From CAZHFA01 sp964534945 (GTDB taxonomy: Bacteria; Bdellovibrionota_C; UBA2361; CAKMMH01), in the NCBI GenBank assembly GCA_964534945.1, contig CAZHSB010000041.1, positions 1-15,962 on the forward strand: a stretch of 15,962 nucleotides of DNA, read 5' to 3'. The position numbers were made by a program, and so were the translations under genes. Within the stretch, counting starts at the first letter, position 1, and each line of letters begins with the position of its first letter. This document shows, one piece after another, positions 7,526-14,783 of the stretch. The notes below the pieces were generated by a model, which was not told the DNA's origin, made no database searches, and saw only the letters and a program-made list of their open reading frames with translations.

Positions 7526-8872
7526 ATGGGAAAATTATTTGGATTAACTGGAATAAGAGGAATCGCGGGAAAATATCCATTGGAGCCTTATTCTATCGTT
7601 AAGTTGGGCATGGTCTTAACTAAAGTATTTTCTAATAATAATGAAAATAAAATAAAAGTGCTTATTGGGCGAGATACAAGAGTTTCTGGATACATGATTG
7701 CAAATGCATTAACTTCTGGCTTGCTTGCAACAGGAAGTGATGTAATTTTAGTTGGAGTGGTCCCCACGCCTGCAGTTGCTTATTTTCAAGATGATATGAG
7801 GGCAGATATCGGAATTGCAATTACGGCCTCTCATAATCCATATCAAGATAATGGTATAAAAATTTTTCTTCCTCATGGAAATAGGGTCTCAGATGAGATG
7901 CAGAAAAAAATAGAAGAATTGATGGAAGAACCTGTAGAGATTGAAATAAATAAGGAAATAGGAAAAGTTATAAAAATAGAAGATGCTTCTGGAAGATATG
8001 TTAATCATTTGAAAAGTTTTTTTGAGCAAGATTTAACATTAAAAGGATTAAAAATAGGTCTTGATTTAGCTAATGGTTCTGCTTCTTTTATCGGTGAGAA
8101 ATTATTATTAGAGCTTGGAGCAGAAGTGGAAACGAGAGGAAATAAGCCAAATGGAAAAAATATAAATGCTGGGTTTGGAAGTGTATATCCAGAAGTTTTA
8201 TCAAAACTTGTCATTGATAATCATCTTGATTTAGGAATTGCATTAGATGGTGATGGAGACAGAATCGTTTTGGTTGATGAAGATGGTGAAATTTTAGATG
8301 GTGATGAAATTTTAGCAATTTTGGCAAAGTATTTAAGTAATCAAGGAAAGCTAAAAAATAATGCGATAGTGGCTACAATTATGTCTAATATGGGATTAGA
8401 TTTATTGCTAAAAAATTACGATATTGCAGTGAAGCGTTCGAGGGTAGGAGAAATTCATGTTTTAGAAGAAATGCAAAAATATGATTTGTCACTTGGAGGG
8501 GAGCAATCTGGTCATATTATTATTAGAGAATGTGGACAATCTGGAGATGGGCTTTGTGTTGCGTTAAAAATTTTGGAAATCATAATAAAAGAGGAAAAAT
8601 CTTTAAAGGAATTAAGAAGTGAATATAAAAGTTTTCCTCAAAGATTGAAAAGCTTTACAGTGCTTATGAAGCCTGAGCTCGAAACGATAGAGGGGTATTC
8701 TGCATTAAAATCAAAAATTTTAGATGAGTTTAAAGATAATGGAAGAATTTTAATTAGGTATTCAGAGACTGAGAATAAAATAAGAATTATGGTTGAACAT
8801 AAAGATGAAAAAATATGCGAAGAAAAAGTAGAAGAATTAAGTAAATTTTTTGAGGAAAAGATAGGTGCGTAG
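7526..8872 (+). CDS. glmM: Phosphoglucosamine mutase GlmM
   Basis: The 448-aa protein converts glucosamine-6-phosphate to glucosamine-1-phosphate, on the way to UDP-GlcNAc for peptidoglycan and lipid A. Motifs: GRDTR (48-52), catalytic phosphoserine loop TASHNP (S102), metal loop DGDGDR (241-246), sugar loop GGEQSGH (324-330) and the C-terminal phosphate loop (411-424). TASHNP and the genomic context favour GlmM over phosphomannomutase. The phosphate loop reads RYSETENKIRIMVE, with Glu where the family has Gly in R-x-S-G-T-E, an unusual substitution at a phosphate-contacting turn. The start is set by the GGAGG at 7516-7520. The 3' end overlaps tsaE by 8 bp. CdaA and GlmM are known to interact physically in Firmicutes. 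Confidence 0.94.
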   Translation: MGKLFGLTGIRGIAGKYPLEPYSIVKLGMVLTKVFSNNNENKIKVLIGRDTRVSGYMIANALTSGLLATGSDVILVGVVPTPAVAYFQDDMRADIGIAITASHNPYQDNGIKIFLPHGNRVSDEMQKKIEELMEEPVEIEINKEIGKVIKIEDASGRYVNHLKSFFEQDLTLKGLKIGLDLANGSASFIGEKLLLELGAEVETRGNKPNGKNINAGFGSVYPEVLSKLVIDNHLDLGIALDGDGDRIVLVDEDGEILDGDEILAILAKYLSNQGKLKNNAIVATIMSNMGLDLLLKNYDIAVKRSRVGEIHVLEEMQKYDLSLGGEQSGHIIIRECGQSGDGLCVALKILEIIIKEEKSLKELRSEYKSFPQRLKSFTVLMKPELETIEGYSALKSKILDEFKDNGRILIRYSETENKIRIMVEHKDEKICEEKVEELSKFFEEKIGA

Positions 8873-9287
8873 TAAGGAGCTTATCATTAAATCGGAAAAT
8901 GAGCTTAAAATTTTTGCAAAAGAATTTTCTTCATCTTTAAATCCGTCTTCAATCATATCTTTATGTGGTGAGCTCGGCGCGGGAAAAACGACATTTGTAA
9001 GGTTTTTGGTCGAGGCTTTTGGAATATCACAAAGGGTATCTTCTCCTTCATATGTTTTAGAGAATATTTATAAGGGGGATAATTTTTCTATTTCTCATTG
9101 GGATCTTTATAGATTGAATTCTTGTCCTGAAGATTTTTTTGAAGAAGATTTTCAAAATGAAATAGTTCTTGTAGAATGGGCTGATAAGTTTCCCGAATTA
9201 ATAAAGCTTTCTGACTATGTACTTAATTTTGAAATTATTGATGAAGAGAAAAGGAGAATTATCGTGAGTACTAAAGGGGGAAAGTAG
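8865..9287 (+). CDS. tsaE: tRNA threonylcarbamoyladenosine biosynthesis ATPase TsaE
   Basis: The 140-aa P-loop ATPase is the usual length for TsaE, the partner of TsaB and TsaD in making t6A37 on ANN-decoding tRNAs. It shows the Walker A GELGAGKTT (35-43), the SPSYVL switch-like segment (60-65), HWDLYRL (78-84) and VEWAD (103-107), all family hallmarks. The start is GTG 8865, preceded by GAGG (8852-8855) inside glmM. The 8-bp overlap with glmM suggests translational coupling. The TsaB and TsaD genes are not in this window. Confidence 0.93.
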   Translation: MRSKELIIKSENELKIFAKEFSSSLNPSSIISLCGELGAGKTTFVRFLVEAFGISQRVSSPSYVLENIYKGDNFSISHWDLYRLNSCPEDFFEEDFQNEIVLVEWADKFPELIKLSDYVLNFEIIDEEKRRIIVSTKGGK

Positions 9288-9305
9288 TTTTTGGAAAATA
9301 TTACT

Positions 9306-10301
9306 ATGAAAAAATATGATATTTGTGGAATTGGTAATGCGATAGTAGATATCGCAATAAGTGTGACTTTTGAAGAGATAAAAGAGCTTGGATTTATAGC
9401 TGGAAATACATGTCTTATTAATCTAGATGAAAAGAAAAAACTTGATATTTTGGCAGAGAAGAAGAGCTTAACTATTTCAAGTGGAGGATCTATAGCGAAT
9501 TCTATTTATACAGTTTCTGCATTAGGAGAGAAAGCATCTTTTGTTGGAACACTTGGAAAGGATAGGGCAGGACAAGGCTTCTATAAAGATTTTTTGAATT
9601 TAGACATTGATATGTCGAAAGATATTTTTAAAAAAAATTTCATTACGGGCACATGTTATGCTCTTATTACTCCTGATGCAGAAAGAACAATGTTAGTTTT
9701 TATTGGGGACTGTTCAGAGATTATTTTAAATGATGGCGAAAAAGATTTAATTAAAAATTCGAAAACTCTTTTACTGGAGATGTATCCAATTTCAAATGAG
9801 ACGGCATATAGTTCATTAAGAGAAGCTACAAAAATTGCAAAATCCGAAAAAAATAAAATAATGATGAGCTTTTCTGAAAAATGGGTTTTAGAATCTTGTC
9901 TTGAGAGAGTAAAGGGATTTGTAGATGATGCAGACGTAATTTTTGCTAATCATCACGAAGCACAAATTTTTTCAAATACATCAGATAATGATTCAATGCT
10001 TGAATATTTTAAAACTAGAAAAGATGATAAACAGTATATTATTACGCTTGGTAGTGAGGGAGTAGTAATGATAGAAAATGGGAAAACTATTTTTGTAGAT
10101 AGTTATAAATGTGATCCTATAGATTTAACAGGTGCGGGGGACATGTTTTTGGCTTCATATTTTCATGGAATAAATATTGGACTTTCTAAAGAAGAATCTT
10201 TAAAGAGGGCTTGTTTTATGTCAAGTAAAGTTATATGTCAAGTTGGTGCAAGGCTTCAAGAAGATATTTTATCTTTGTGGAATTCGTTTGATAATCTTTA
10301 A
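9306..10301 (+). CDS. PfkB-family carbohydrate/adenosine kinase-like protein
   Basis: The 331-aa ribokinase-fold protein has the N-terminal YDICGIGNAIVDI (4-16), SGGSIANS (59-66), NHHEA (215-219, equivalent of the NxxE motif) and the C-terminal signature DLTGAGDMF (273-281) with catalytic base D279. The TPDAERTM segment (122-129) resembles adenosine-kinase-like PfkB proteins, so a nucleoside or sugar substrate is likely; which one is not determined. An in-frame TTG at 9291 follows AAGGGGG and would add five residues. I prefer ATG 9306 because the family normally starts just before the YD-GIGNA strand, but the upstream start has the better ribosome binding site. It is the last gene of the cdaA operon. 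Confidence 0.88.
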   Translation: MKKYDICGIGNAIVDIAISVTFEEIKELGFIAGNTCLINLDEKKKLDILAEKKSLTISSGGSIANSIYTVSALGEKASFVGTLGKDRAGQGFYKDFLNLDIDMSKDIFKKNFITGTCYALITPDAERTMLVFIGDCSEIILNDGEKDLIKNSKTLLLEMYPISNETAYSSLREATKIAKSEKNKIMMSFSEKWVLESCLERVKGFVDDADVIFANHHEAQIFSNTSDNDSMLEYFKTRKDDKQYIITLGSEGVVMIENGKTIFVDSYKCDPIDLTGAGDMFLASYFHGINIGLSKEESLKRACFMSSKVICQVGARLQEDILSLWNSFDNL

Positions 10302-10326
10302 TAATTTTAACTTGAAAAGTGGATAA

Positions 10327-10359
10327 AAAAATAGCCATTAAATATTAATGGCTATTTTT
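10327..10359. terminator. Bidirectional intrinsic terminator
   Basis: A perfect 15-bp stem (10327-10341 pairing with 10345-10359) encloses a 3-nt loop ATA. The arms end in A5 and T5, so the hairpin has a T-tract in both directions. It lies between the stops of the plus-strand kinase gene and the minus-strand protease gene and can terminate both. Confidence 0.9.
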
Positions 10360-10384
10360 CTATTGTTTTCTATTGTTTAATTGT

Positions 10385-11173
10385 CTAGTTTGTCGGAGTC
10401 CATTTAACGGCAACATTATTATCTATTGCCTCTTTGATTTCACTTTTTGTAGCCACATCAGGAGCAATTGCCATAATAAAATTATAATTTGATGATTCTC
10501 TTATGCTAGCATAAAAATTTGTTTGCAATTCATCATTTCCACCGCTTAGAACTCCAAGTAATGATTTATTATAAACTATTGGACCTCCTGAGTCTCCTCC
10601 TCTTGCAAATCCAGACAATCCAATAGCTGTAAGCATATTATCTGTCATGCCAGCAAATGTTACATATGCCGCCTTTGGGTAATCAGTGCTTATATTGTCA
10701 TTTTCGTCTTTTCCAAATCCAAAAATTGTTAATGTTTCTCCTGCATATACATCTTGAGTAAAGTTTAAAGGAAGTGGAGAAAAGTTTGCAGCATCTGTAA
10801 ATTCTGTTGAAACTTTTAATATAGCGATATCATAAGGGCCTACTACATCTTTTTGATATAATCCATTATAAAATCCTTCTTGTGCTTCCATTGAGGCATT
10901 TCTATGATTTACTATTATTCGATTAAATCCGACAAGACAATGAGCTGCTGTTATTACGGAAGTCCTTGTTATAATGCTTCCAGAACAAACATATGATGTG
11001 CCATCTGCTTTATACATTTCTAATAAGACGACTGGATTTTCTTTTGATTCGCAAGTTTCCCCGCTAGCGATTTTTAAAGCGCTACACGCGCCGACATCAT
11101 CGCTTCCATCTCCGCCGCAAGAAGCAAGTGTTAGTATCAAAAAGATAGTTGTTATTTTAAAGAATAGTTTCAT
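10385..11173 (-). CDS. Trypsin-like (S1) serine protease, predicted lipoprotein
   Basis: The 262-aa protein has a signal peptide with lipobox LTLASC (cysteine 19) followed by a flexible GGDGSDD stretch, which indicates a lipid-anchored periplasmic or surface protein. The chymotrypsin triad is complete: H78 in ITAAHCL, D115 in YDIAIL and S195 in GGDSGGP. C63 and C79 are placed to form the conserved disulfide around the catalytic histidine. Residue 189 by chymotrypsin numbering falls in GLSGFARGGDSGG, which has no clear aspartate six residues before the serine, so trypsin specificity is not assured. AAGG precedes the ATG by about 8 nt. It is a single gene between two terminators. S1 proteases with this layout are patchy in bacteria, and transfer is possible. 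Confidence 0.92.
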   Translation of the reverse strand: MKLFFKITTIFLILTLASCGGDGSDDVGACSALKIASGETCESKENPVVLLEMYKADGTSYVCSGSIITRTSVITAAHCLVGFNRIIVNHRNASMEAQEGFYNGLYQKDVVGPYDIAILKVSTEFTDAANFSPLPLNFTQDVYAGETLTIFGFGKDENDNISTDYPKAAYVTFAGMTDNMLTAIGLSGFARGGDSGGPIVYNKSLLGVLSGGNDELQTNFYASIRESSNYNFIMAIAPDVATKSEIKEAIDNNVAVKWTPTN

Positions 11174-11303
11174 ATTAGGCCTTCATAATAAAAATATGCT
11201 TTGTTATAAAGAAATTAAAAGCATAAAAGTTAAAATAAAAAATAAATCTCACTAATTATTTAGTCGAAAATATTTTTAAAAAGTGACGTAAATATAAAAA
11301 AAT

Positions 11304-11330
11304 AGGGAAAAACTTTATAAAATTTTCCCC
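11304..11330 (-). terminator. Intrinsic terminator for the 255-aa gene
   Basis: On the minus strand GGGAAAA (11323-11329) pairs with TTTTCCC (11305-11311) and is followed by TATTTTTTTAT. The hairpin lies just past the stop of the 255-aa gene and about 130 bp ahead of the protease start, separating the two minus-strand genes. Confidence 0.65.
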
Positions 11331-11349
11331 TTAAATGTTTAAACCTTTA

Positions 11350-12117
11350 TCAAGAAAATCCATAACTATAATCTTCATCATCGGAAGTAAAAATTTTTGT
11401 CTTTCTGCCATTTTTATTGACAGGAACTAATTTTTTGACAAATTTTTTATTCCTAAATTCGATTTCATTTTCAGAGCCTAATGCGATATATATATCGTTT
11501 ACTCCTGTATGAATATCTTCTCCAGTTTCATTGTCAATGATGACAATCACTTCTTTTGGAACATGAATAATTGAAAAAATATCTTTTTTCCAATATTTTC
11601 CACTTTCTTTTGTCGATTCTTCATAAGCGTCCAAAAAATCTTGTTTGCTAATGATCTCGTAATTTCCTTTCTTGTAAATAATGACTTCTTCCTTATGTTC
11701 TGAAAAAAGTTTTTGGTATCCAGAAGACGAAGTTCTTTCAAAAACTTTTACAGTTGAATTATCCCAATATCCTTTTGGTATACCAAAAAAATATTTTGCA
11801 TTGGATTCGTCTTCGACTGTAATTAAGAGTCTAATTCTTGGAGAACCATGCTTTTTGAAAAACAAACAAAGATAGCAATTCTCATAAATTAAATTTTTGT
11901 TGTAATTCATGGTAAACAAAAATTCTTCTGGAATTTTTGTTACATAAAGGTCTGTGCCATTTACAGCTTTATGAAAATAAAATTCCATAAGTTGTATTTT
12001 GTTCAAGCGATCACGAATATCAACAGAAAAATGCATTCCTTCCTTTCTATATTTCGTAATCCACAATCGCCTAGTACTTTTTAATAAATGCTCTGCGACA
12101 CTGCTTGTTTTCCTCAT
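11350..12117 (-). CDS. Hypothetical protein, no recognised family
   Basis: This is a 255-aa protein I do not recognise. It is soluble-looking, with no signal peptide or membrane helix. The N-terminus is basic (several K/R in residues 1-26, including STRRLWITKYRKEG), the middle is rich in beta-type hydrophobic strands and aromatics (FYF, YLCLFF, KYFFGIPKGYWDN), and the C-terminus is acidic with a DDEDYSYGFS tail. It is well translated by appearance: AAAGGA sits about 8 nt before the ATG, a good promoter lies at 12209-12236 and a terminator follows it. Codon usage looks like its neighbours. It is divergent from the RR-LpxC gene. No function is proposed. Confidence 0.75.
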   Translation of the reverse strand: MRKTSSVAEHLLKSTRRLWITKYRKEGMHFSVDIRDRLNKIQLMEFYFHKAVNGTDLYVTKIPEEFLFTMNYNKNLIYENCYLCLFFKKHGSPRIRLLITVEDESNAKYFFGIPKGYWDNSTVKVFERTSSSGYQKLFSEHKEEVIIYKKGNYEIISKQDFLDAYEESTKESGKYWKKDIFSIIHVPKEVIVIIDNETGEDIHTGVNDIYIALGSENEIEFRNKKFVKKLVPVNKNGRKTKIFTSDDEDYSYGFS

Positions 12118-12208
12118 GATGTATTCCTTTCACGATGTTTTTGCAGTTAAGTGTTAATTGGTCATATTGAAACGAAACTTCTACCCATAGAAAACCTATC
12201 TTGCTTTT

Positions 12209-12236
12209 ATAATATAGCAATTTGTATTTTTATCAA
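12209..12236 (-). promoter_or_regulatory. Sigma70-type promoter for the 255-aa gene
   Basis: On the minus strand TTGATA (12231-12236, 5/6) is followed by a 16-bp spacer and TATTAT (12209-12214, 5/6). It predicts an 85-nt leader. A short inverted repeat TTGCT...AGCAA (12201-12220) straddles the -10 and could be an operator, though it is weak. Confidence 0.5.
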
Positions 12237-12355
12237 TGAAGGTGCATGATGTTTATAGTCATTATTCAAACTTGACATAGATTTCTTAGTATCTTATTGA
12301 AACAACGTTAATATTTTTCTTTTGTTTATTAAAAGTAAGGTATTTTTTAGTGTAT

Positions 12356-12384
12356 TTGCTATTTTTTATTATGCAATTTATGAT
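12356..12384 (+). promoter_or_regulatory. Sigma70-type promoter for RR-lpxC-mreB
   Basis: TTGCTA (12356-12361, 4/6) and TATGAT (12379-12384, 5/6) are spaced by exactly 17 bp. They predict a start about 55 nt before ATG 12446. AAGGGA (12435-12440) is the ribosome binding site. Confidence 0.5.
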
Positions 12385-12445
12385 AAACTAAACAATGAAT
12401 TTTATCTGAAAATTTTGAAGTTTTTATAATAAATAAGGGATTTTT

Positions 12446-13735
12446 ATGAATACATGTTTCGATCCATATGAAAAAAAATCAATTTTAATCGTAGATGACG
12501 AAGAAAGCATTAGAAAAACCTTACAAGGTATTTTTGAAGATGCGGGTTTCCAAGTTTTTTTGGCGCAGGATGGCGAAAGAGCAATAAAATATGTAGATGA
12601 AATATCTCCAGATTTGGTATTTTTGGATATTTGGATGCCAGGAATGGACGGTTTAGAAGTTTTAGAAATTTTTAAAAACAAAAAAAAGAATTTTCCAGTA
12701 ATAATGATAAGTGGCCATGCAACAATTGCGACTGCGGTTAAAGCCACACAAGAGGGGGCTTTTGATTTTATTGAAAAGCCACTTGATCTTGATTTGATAT
12801 TAAGCACTGTAAGTAGAGCATTAAAATTAAAAGAAGAGAAAAATTTAGTTAGTAATTTTGATAATGGAAAAATAAATAATGTTGCTTTTCAAAATAGCGA
12901 TATGAGAGGCAAGAAGATTCCGCAAAAAACTTTAAAGGCGAGTGCTGTATTATATGGTCAAGGATTACATTCTGGCGGAAAAAGTGGAATAATTTTAGAG
13001 CCACTTCCTGAAAATTCTGGAATTCATTTTGAGGGTATAGCGGAAAAAACTATAATACCTGCTCATATTGATTTTGTAACATCAACGGGGTTTGCGACAA
13101 CATTAAAAGAGGGTGATAAACAGGTTGCTACCATTGAACATATTATGTCATGTCTTTCTGCTTATAGGATTTCAAATCTTTTAATAAAGTGCAATGGTGA
13201 AGTCCCTGTGATGGATGGGTCGTCAAAAGATTTTTGTGATCTTATTGAGCGTACTGGGTTAATTGAGCAAAGTGGTGATTGGTTTGAAATTAAAATTAGC
13301 GAAACTATAAAGTTAGAAGATGGGCAAAAATCAATAATGATCGAACCTGCTGATGAGCCAACAATTAAATATATATTAGAATATCCTGAACCGCTTGGAA
13401 AGCAAGAAGTAGAATTTCCTATGAATGATATAAAAGTTTATAAAGAACAAATTGCAGTGGCTAGAACATTTGGATTCGTAAAAGACATCAATATGCTTCA
13501 AGATAGGGGATTGGCGCAAGGTGGAAGATTTAATAATTTTGTTTTATATGATGCTACGGGGCCAATCAATTCTAAATTATATTTTAAAGATGAGGCTGCA
13601 CGCCATAAGGTTTTAGATGCTATGGGAGATTTATATTTACTTGGACGTCCGATTTGTGGAAAGATTACTGCTAAAATGACGGGTCATACTGATAATATAA
13701 AATTATTAAAAATGTTAAGAGAAAAATTAAGATAG
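12446..13735 (+). CDS. lpxC: Response-regulator receiver / LpxC (UDP-3-O-acyl-GlcNAc deacetylase) fusion
   Basis: This 429-aa protein has two complete domains. Residues 10-128 form an NtrC-type receiver: D17/D18 acidic pocket, phosphoacceptor D61 (VFLDIWMPGMDG), S89 (MISGHA) and K111 (FIEKPL). A linker (about 129-159) follows. Residues 160-429 are LpxC, which deacetylates UDP-3-O-acyl-GlcNAc, the committed step of lipid A synthesis. E231 and H232 (TIEHIMS), H387 and D391 (ARHKVLDAMGD) and H414 (TGHTDN) match E. coli E78, H79, H238, D242 and H265; VPVMDGSS and ARTFGF are also conserved. Both domains look functional. The internal Met153 has no ribosome binding site, so a free LpxC is unlikely. 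There is no AAA+ or DNA-binding domain and no histidine kinase gene in the window. mreB follows 8 bp later. Confidence 0.95.
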   Translation: MNTCFDPYEKKSILIVDDEESIRKTLQGIFEDAGFQVFLAQDGERAIKYVDEISPDLVFLDIWMPGMDGLEVLEIFKNKKKNFPVIMISGHATIATAVKATQEGAFDFIEKPLDLDLILSTVSRALKLKEEKNLVSNFDNGKINNVAFQNSDMRGKKIPQKTLKASAVLYGQGLHSGGKSGIILEPLPENSGIHFEGIAEKTIIPAHIDFVTSTGFATTLKEGDKQVATIEHIMSCLSAYRISNLLIKCNGEVPVMDGSSKDFCDLIERTGLIEQSGDWFEIKISETIKLEDGQKSIMIEPADEPTIKYILEYPEPLGKQEVEFPMNDIKVYKEQIAVARTFGFVKDINMLQDRGLAQGGRFNNFVLYDATGPINSKLYFKDEAARHKVLDAMGDLYLLGRPICGKITAKMTGHTDNIKLLKMLREKLR

Positions 13736-13743
13736 GAAAGGTA

Positions 13744-14763
13744 ATGATGTATAGATTATTTTCACCTAATTTAGCTATAGATTTGGGAACTGCTAATACT
13801 CTTTTTTATGAGTGTGGAACAGGAGTTGTCTTAAATGAACCATCGATGGTTGCTTTGTCTTATTTTGAGGGAAAGCAAGAAATAGTTGCGATTGGTGCGG
13901 AAGCAAAACAAATGTTGGGTCGTACTCCTGAGGGGGTTAGTGTGATTCGTCCGATAAGAACGGGAGTGATAGCAGATTTTGATGTCGCGAGTAAGATGAT
14001 AAAATATTTTTTATCTTCTGTTAGAAAAAAATCGCCATCTCTTGTCCGTCCATCTCATGTCATTGTGGGCGTGCCAAGTGGAATTACGGAAGTCGAAAAA
14101 AGAGCGATAAAAGATGCTTTAGAGGGAGAGGCAAGAGATATAAAATTGATTGATGAGGCGATGGCTGCGGCTATTGGTTGTGAACTTCCTGTAACGGAAG
14201 CGACGGCTTCAATGATTGTTGATATTGGTGGTGGAACTACTGATATTGCTGTTATTAGTTTGTCGGATATTGTTTATTCTAGCTCAATTAGGCAAGGTGG
14301 AGATGCTATGGATGAGGCTATAATAAATTATATTAGAAGAAAGCATAGAATGTTAATTGGGGAATCCACGGCAGAGCTTATAAAGATGACGATTGGTTCA
14401 GCGCATAAAGATTATGATAATCAGCAAGTAGAGGTTAGGGGAAGAGATTTGTCTACAGGAGTTCCAGGCACAATTATTATAAGTGGAGTTGAAATTAGAG
14501 AAGCAATCTTTGAAGTTGTATCAGGAATTATAGAAGCAATAAAACAGGTTTTAGAAAATACTCCTCCTGAGCTTTCGGGAGATATTTTATCTTCAGGAAT
14601 TTCTTTAGCAGGTGGTGGATCTCTAATAAGAGGGCTTGATAAAAGAATTACAGAGATTTTAGATATTAAAGCAAATATTGCTGCAGATCCGCTTTCAATG
14701 GTGGTAGCTGGCATTGGTAGGTGTTTAGAAGAGCCAAAAGTTTTTAAAGAAGTATTTTTATAA
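13744..14763 (+). CDS. mreB: Rod shape-determining protein MreB
   Basis: The 339-aa bacterial actin homologue polymerises under the inner membrane and guides the elongation machinery. It has the phosphate-1 motif AIDLGTANTL (11-20), VGVPSGITEVEKRAI (108-122), the phosphate-2 motif IVDIGGGTTDIAV (158-170), and the adenosine motif SGISLAGGGSLIRGL. Length is normal. AGGAAAGG (13734-13741), overlapping the upstream stop, precedes ATG 13744; the adjacent ATG 13747 is equally possible. It is co-transcribed with the receiver-LpxC gene by position. Unusually, mreC, mreD, pbp2 and rodA do not follow, because the next gene is on the other strand. Confidence 0.95.
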   Translation: MMYRLFSPNLAIDLGTANTLFYECGTGVVLNEPSMVALSYFEGKQEIVAIGAEAKQMLGRTPEGVSVIRPIRTGVIADFDVASKMIKYFLSSVRKKSPSLVRPSHVIVGVPSGITEVEKRAIKDALEGEARDIKLIDEAMAAAIGCELPVTEATASMIVDIGGGTTDIAVISLSDIVYSSSIRQGGDAMDEAIINYIRRKHRMLIGESTAELIKMTIGSAHKDYDNQQVEVRGRDLSTGVPGTIIISGVEIREAIFEVVSGIIEAIKQVLENTPPELSGDILSSGISLAGGGSLIRGLDKRITEILDIKANIAADPLSMVVAGIGRCLEEPKVFKEVFL

Positions 14764-14783
14764 ATTTCTTCTTGTATTTTTTA

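Larger units (their letters stand above)
12118..12445. promoter_or_regulatory. Divergent intergenic regulatory region
   Basis: These 328 bp lie between the 255-aa gene and the RR-LpxC gene. They hold the promoters listed separately for each direction, plus a consensus TTGACA at 12272-12277 whose best -10, 17 bp on, is only the weak TATTGA (12295-12300). I see no small ORF or strong hairpin. The length is generous for two simple promoters in this compact genome. Confidence 0.55.

Noticed and set aside
10974..11255. 93-aa plus-strand ORF
   Set aside because: It mostly shadows the antisense of the serine protease gene, which has clear catalytic motifs.
12424..12807. 127-aa minus-strand ORF
   Set aside because: Antisense shadow of the receiver domain of the RR-LpxC gene.
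12902..13735. Separate LpxC gene starting at internal Met153
   Set aside because: No ribosome binding site precedes this ATG and the frame is continuous with the receiver domain through a linker.
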